Of a stretch of DNA of 26,054 nt, positions 23,170 through 26,054 are shown piece by piece. The DNA is from an uncultured Micavibrio sp. Lineage in GTDB: Bacteria; Pseudomonadota; Alphaproteobacteria; Micavibrionales; UBA1664. The position numbers and the translations under genes are program-made. Below the pieces are notes generated by a model. The model was not told the origin of the DNA. It saw nothing but the letters and a program-made list of their open reading frames with translations, and made no database searches. The stretch is taken from positions 1 to 26,054 of the forward strand of contig CALBME010000217.1 of NCBI GenBank assembly GCA_937896295.1, read 5' to 3'. Every line of letters begins with the position of its first letter. Positions within the stretch are counted from its first letter, which is position 1.

Positions 23170-23574
23170 ATGCACGATCTGGATCTGGCCGATGATTACG
23201 TCCGCTGGTTTGAAACCTTGGGAAAAACCGGGGTTCACAGGCTGGGCATGCATGTCGCAAAGGACGTGCGCTATCGCACGCCGTTGACGGAAGGTGCTGG
23301 TCTGGCCGCCGTGACCGCCATTTTCATGTCCATCTTCGACGATGCCGCCGCGGTAAAGATCAAGGTGACGGATCGCGCGCGCGGCATGGACGGGCATACG
23401 GTCTATCTGCGCTGGGACCGGCTGGTGACGTCACAGAAAGGTCAGATCCACGGCCTGTCCGGCGTGAGCGAGCTGATGTTCGGAATGGACGGCAAGATCG
23501 TGTCGATCATCGACCACTGGGACAGTGTTCCGCCTGTCCCGAAGAAAAGCATTTTCGCGCGCTTCAGAAAGTAA
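23170..23574 (+). CDS. SnoaL/NTF2-like protein
   Basis: This 134-residue cytoplasmic protein probably has the small cone-shaped NTF2/SnoaL fold. The order is a helix (DDYVRWFETLGKTGVHRLGMHVAKDVRYRTP), a second helix (AVTAIFMSIF) and four alternating strands such as HTVYLRWDRLVTS and KIVSIIDHWDSVPP. No catalytic residues can be assigned. Proteins of this kind include hydrolases, isomerases and binding proteins, so no function is proposed. The start was placed at 23170, preceded by AGGG; the frame runs back to a TTG at 23149. Its 3' end overlaps the convergent LD-carboxypeptidase gene by 11 bases. Confidence 0.75.
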   Translation: MHDLDLADDYVRWFETLGKTGVHRLGMHVAKDVRYRTPLTEGAGLAAVTAIFMSIFDDAAAVKIKVTDRARGMDGHTVYLRWDRLVTSQKGQIHGLSGVSELMFGMDGKIVSIIDHWDSVPPVPKKSIFARFRK

Positions 23575-24451
23575 GCGTCAGCGCGTCGGCATCCAGCGTG
23601 GCATGCCCGCCCACCGGCAGGGTGCATAACGGGCCGGAATGACCGAACGGCGCATGCGCGACGATAGGAATATCCAGATCCCGGGTGTGTTCGGCAATGA
23701 TGTCGTCATCGCTAAAGCCGAAGGGTGTGACCGATGAATCGCCCTGCGCGATCATGCGACCGAAAATCAGTCCCGCGATCTGATCGAACACGCCTGCAAG
23801 ACGAAGCTGCGCCAGCATCCGGTCGTAACGGCTGAGCTGGTCGCCGATATCCTCAAGAAAAAGGATCGCACCCTTTGTCGGCGGCATATACGGGGTCCCG
23901 CACAAAGACGCCATCATCGACAGATTGCCGCCGATCATGGGGCCGGCCGCCGTGCCGCCGCGCAGACAAACGGCATCATCCCATGACAGGGTGCAGGTCT
24001 TGCCCTGTAAGGCCGCGATCATCTGGTCCAGTTCATGCGGCTGCGATTTGGTGATGCGCGATAATGTCGGCCCGTGAAAGGCGGTTACGCCTGCGCGTGC
24101 ACAAAACGCATTGGCAATCGCCGTGCTGTCGGAAAAACCGATGAAGGGTTTTGGATTGTTTTTGACAAAATTCAGATCCAGAAGGGGCAGTGTATGCATC
24201 GACCGGTTGCCGCCCCGCGCGGCCATCACGGCATGAACGCCGGGGTCTGAAAACACTTCCGACAAGGCCATCGCGCGTTGCGCGGCGTTGCCGGCGGACT
24301 GGTTGTCGGTCAGGAAGTTCTGCGCATGAACCTTGATGCGGAAGCCGCGCTTTTCAAGAAGGCTTACACCGTCAAGATCCGGCTGGCCGCGGGATGAGGG
24401 GGCCACGATGGCAATGGTGCCGCCATCCGGCAGGGGTGTAAAATGGCTCAT
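23564..24451 (-). CDS. LD-carboxypeptidase (S66 family, LdcA-like)
   Basis: S66 peptidases remove the terminal D-alanine of tetrapeptides in murein recycling; the related MccF hydrolyses microcin C intermediates. The 295-residue product begins TIAIVAPSSRG. It has AVMAARGGNRS and the nucleophile in FIGFSDST (Ser107), the segment LFLEDIGDQ with the catalytic glutamate, and the histidine in APFGHSG near the C-terminus. No signal peptide is visible, so it is cytoplasmic, as LdcA is. Its ATG overlaps the phrB stop as ATGA (24448-24451). It could be either a cell-wall recycling enzyme or a MccF-like immunity enzyme; the housekeeping role is more likely. Confidence 0.9.
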   Translation of the reverse strand: MSHFTPLPDGGTIAIVAPSSRGQPDLDGVSLLEKRGFRIKVHAQNFLTDNQSAGNAAQRAMALSEVFSDPGVHAVMAARGGNRSMHTLPLLDLNFVKNNPKPFIGFSDSTAIANAFCARAGVTAFHGPTLSRITKSQPHELDQMIAALQGKTCTLSWDDAVCLRGGTAAGPMIGGNLSMMASLCGTPYMPPTKGAILFLEDIGDQLSRYDRMLAQLRLAGVFDQIAGLIFGRMIAQGDSSVTPFGFSDDDIIAEHTRDLDIPIVAHAPFGHSGPLCTLPVGGHATLDADALTLTF

Positions 24452-25776
24452 GCCTTATTGTTCTTTATTTTGGCGAACGCCTCAAGCGCCCGGTCGCGGC
24501 CCGCCTGATGATCGATGATGGGGGCCGGATAGTTCAGGGAAAGCCCGGATTCCCACGGCTTATGAATGAATTTATCAGGCACGTGGGCCAGTTCGGGGAC
24601 AAAGCGGCGCACATACGTGCCTTCGGGGTCGAATTTTTCACCCTGAAGGATAGGGTTGAAGACGCGAAAATACGGCGCCGCATCTGCGCCGCAACCTGCA
24701 ATCCACTGCCAGCTGGCAGCGTTATTGGCCAGATCCGCATCCACAAGACAGTCCCAGAACCATTTTTCGCCGTCCACCCATGGCTGCAGCAGGTGTTTGA
24801 CTAGGAATGATCCGACTATCATGCGCACGCGGTTATGCATCCATCCGGTCTGCCACAGCTGGCGCATGCCGGCATCGACGATCGGGTAACCGGTCATGCC
24901 CTTTTGCCACGCGCGCAGAAGTTTTTCATCCCTTTGCCATGGGAAGGATTCGAACTTGTCCTGCAGCGGCTGCGTGGGAAGGTTTGGATTGTGAAACAAC
25001 AGCTGGATGGAAAACTCACGCCATACCAGCTGGCGCAAAAATGCGTCACTGCCTTTATGCGGGCTGGCCATGTGCCATATCTGGCGCGGGCTGATCTCAC
25101 CAAAATGCATATGGGGCGAAAGTCGTGAAGTAGCGTCCTTGGACGGGAAGTCACGGTCGTCCTTGTAATCGCCCATCAGCTCTTCGATATAGGAACGCGT
25201 GCGTTCATAGGCGCCGTCTTCGCCCGGCGTCCAGTGATCGCTGAAGCCGGCATCCCATTTGATTTTGGGCAGAAGTTCGAGCGTATCAGATGGAATGCTG
25301 TGCCATGCTATCTTGGCGGGCGCCTTCAAGGCTGGGCCGATCGCATCTTCCATGCCCAGCACGGCTTTGTAATAAGGCGTGAACACCTTGTACTGTTTGA
25401 TCTCCATGGGCTCGATCAACACGGAGCCCTTGAAGCTTTGCGCATCAATCCCATCGGCCTTGAGCGTTTTTTTAATGTCACTGTCACGCGCGATGGTGCC
25501 CGGCTCATAGGCGCGGTTCCAGTAAACGGACTCTGCGCCTGTTTCCCGGATGACGTTTTTAAGAATATCCGCGGCCTTGCCTTCGCGCGTCACGATGGGA
25601 CAGTCCAGCGCCCTGAGCGAATGGTGCAGCCACCATTTCGAAGCGGCACCCATGCCGGGCTCGTCATGAATATAAAGGGGAACGACCGGAGCGCCCGTGG
25701 CGGCCGCGGCGGACAGGGCGGGGTTGTCGGCCAGACGCAGGTCGTCGCGCAGCCAGACAATCGTGGTGCCCGACAT
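24448..25776 (-). CDS. phrB: Deoxyribodipyrimidine photolyase (cryptochrome/photolyase family)
   Basis: Photolyase repairs UV-induced pyrimidine dimers using blue light and FAD. The 442-residue product has an N-terminal antenna domain (TTIVWLRDDLRLADNPAL, then SKWWLHHSLRAL), and a C-terminal FAD domain with RLSPHMHFGEISPRQIW, VWREFSIQLL, TGYPIVDAGMRQLWQTGWMHNRVRMI and DCLVDADLANNAASWQW. These identify a class I cyclobutane-dimer photolyase. The ATG at 25774-25776 was chosen because the family begins here. The open frame extends far upstream through unrelated sequence, and a 51-codon frame ends at TGATG with this ATG. The first ~95 bases are notably GC-rich compared with the rest of the gene. 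It is translationally coupled to the LD-carboxypeptidase gene. Confidence 0.94.
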   Translation of the reverse strand: MSGTTIVWLRDDLRLADNPALSAAAATGAPVVPLYIHDEPGMGAASKWWLHHSLRALDCPIVTREGKAADILKNVIRETGAESVYWNRAYEPGTIARDSDIKKTLKADGIDAQSFKGSVLIEPMEIKQYKVFTPYYKAVLGMEDAIGPALKAPAKIAWHSIPSDTLELLPKIKWDAGFSDHWTPGEDGAYERTRSYIEELMGDYKDDRDFPSKDATSRLSPHMHFGEISPRQIWHMASPHKGSDAFLRQLVWREFSIQLLFHNPNLPTQPLQDKFESFPWQRDEKLLRAWQKGMTGYPIVDAGMRQLWQTGWMHNRVRMIVGSFLVKHLLQPWVDGEKWFWDCLVDADLANNAASWQWIAGCGADAAPYFRVFNPILQGEKFDPEGTYVRRFVPELAHVPDKFIHKPWESGLSLNYPAPIIDHQAGRDRALEAFAKIKNNKA

Positions 25777-25931
25777 CAGCCCTCGATGCTGCGCCGCAGC
25801 TTGTCGGTGAGTGCGGTCAGGGCGGCCAGCTCGTCGGGCGACAGGGTGGCCGGGGCCGAAGGGGTGTGGGACATGCCGGGATCCTGGCCTCTTGTGGGGC
25901 CGGTCGGAAGCGGTGAAGTTGTCATTGTCAT
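25776..25931 (-). CDS. Possible 51-aa upstream ORF coupled to phrB
   Basis: A short frame begins at ATG (25929-25931), with a second in-frame ATG at codon 20, and ends with TGA overlapping the phrB ATG as TGATG. The N-terminal half is Pro/Thr-rich, and the C-terminal half (SPDELAALTALTDKLRRSIEG) could form an amphipathic helix. I recognise no family. No strong ribosome binding site is present. The overlap with phrB suggests coupling, but the GC-rich composition alone opens such frames. Confidence 0.3.
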   Translation of the reverse strand: MTMTTSPLPTGPTRGQDPGMSHTPSAPATLSPDELAALTALTDKLRRSIEG

Positions 25932-25987
25932 GCAGGGGCAAAGCACCTCGCCAGCCTGGGGTGGTTGAGGTGGGTAGACTGCCGGCC

Positions 25988-26054
25988 GTGACCGATGCTG
26001 CAGTTTCCGCTCCCGCCGGGCCCACCCTGGCCCGCCTCCTGACCCTCACCGCCC
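25988..26054 (+). CDS. Possible start of a gene running off the window
   Basis: A GTG (25988-25990) opens a frame with strongly GC-ending codons that continues to the window edge (22 codons, beginning MTDAAVSAPAGPTLARLL). TAGACT (25975-25980) lies seven bases before the GTG, an arrangement like leaderless genes of Actinobacteria. Too little is visible to identify it, and it may be a chance frame. Confidence 0.3.
   Translation, partial: MTDAAVSAPAGPTLARLLTLTA

Noticed and set aside
25234..25968. Plus-strand open frame of 244 codons opposite phrB
   Set aside because: It is antisense to photolyase and reads like a shadow; it crosses the composition change without any family feature.
1..26054. 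tRNA, rRNA, CRISPR array, insertion sequence, prophage or known defence system
   Set aside because: No cloverleaf, regular spaced repeat, transposase, integrase or defence-type domain was seen on either strand.

Overview
The window looks like chromosomal DNA of an alphaproteobacterium of moderately high GC. Evidence is gene content and family: a MucR/Ros regulator, an RpoH-type sigma factor, a CarD protein with FdxA nearby, a DUF2336 protein, the Alph_Pro_TM (TIGR02186) protein beside a TauE/SafE exporter, and a UbiK-YbjN pair. I cannot assign an order. There is no rRNA, tRNA, CRISPR array, insertion sequence or phage gene; this is compact housekeeping DNA.

Layout. (1) 1-3789: protein targeting plus lysine/peptidoglycan precursor synthesis. 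ffh (partial, minus strand) diverges from dapF; ftsY follows after a small unknown gene and a ~300-base gap. Ffh and FtsY are the two GTPases of the signal recognition particle pathway. (2) 3786-7472: a tandem pair of paralogous small membrane proteins of unknown function, divergent AMP nucleosidase (amn), then a translationally coupled ubiK-ybjN pair. (3) 7534-12608: a small disordered protein with its own terminator, a DUF2336 protein, an M48 lipoprotein protease, a secreted thermonuclease-like protein and a proline iminopeptidase. (4) 12623-15429: pgk, an Nfu-type Fe-S scaffold, tsaB and mucR on the plus strand, closed by a strong hairpin. (5) 15536-19534: on the minus strand, proC, carD, a phosphatase-like protein and rpoH; transcription passes from proC towards rpoH, with a terminator after carD. 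(6) 19616-20958: DMT exporter and fdxA. (7) 20993-23121: a three-gene minus operon TauE/SafE exporter - TIGR02186 protein - universal stress protein. (8) 23170-25776: a SnoaL-like protein, LD-carboxypeptidase and DNA photolyase. (9) 25777-26054: GC-rich terminal DNA that reads differently from the rest.

The most interesting points are regulatory or concern degenerate enzymes. The rpoH leader can fold a perfect 9-bp stem that pairs part of the Shine-Dalgarno, as an RNA thermometer would. CarD carries an unusual ~145-residue histone-H1-like basic N-terminal tail. The protein between them has the phosphoprotein-phosphatase layout but has lost nearly all metal-binding residues. The paired membrane proteins look like a tandem duplication of an uncharacterised family. 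No complete novel defence or biosynthetic system is visible. Family assignments come from recognising motifs by eye, without database searches.
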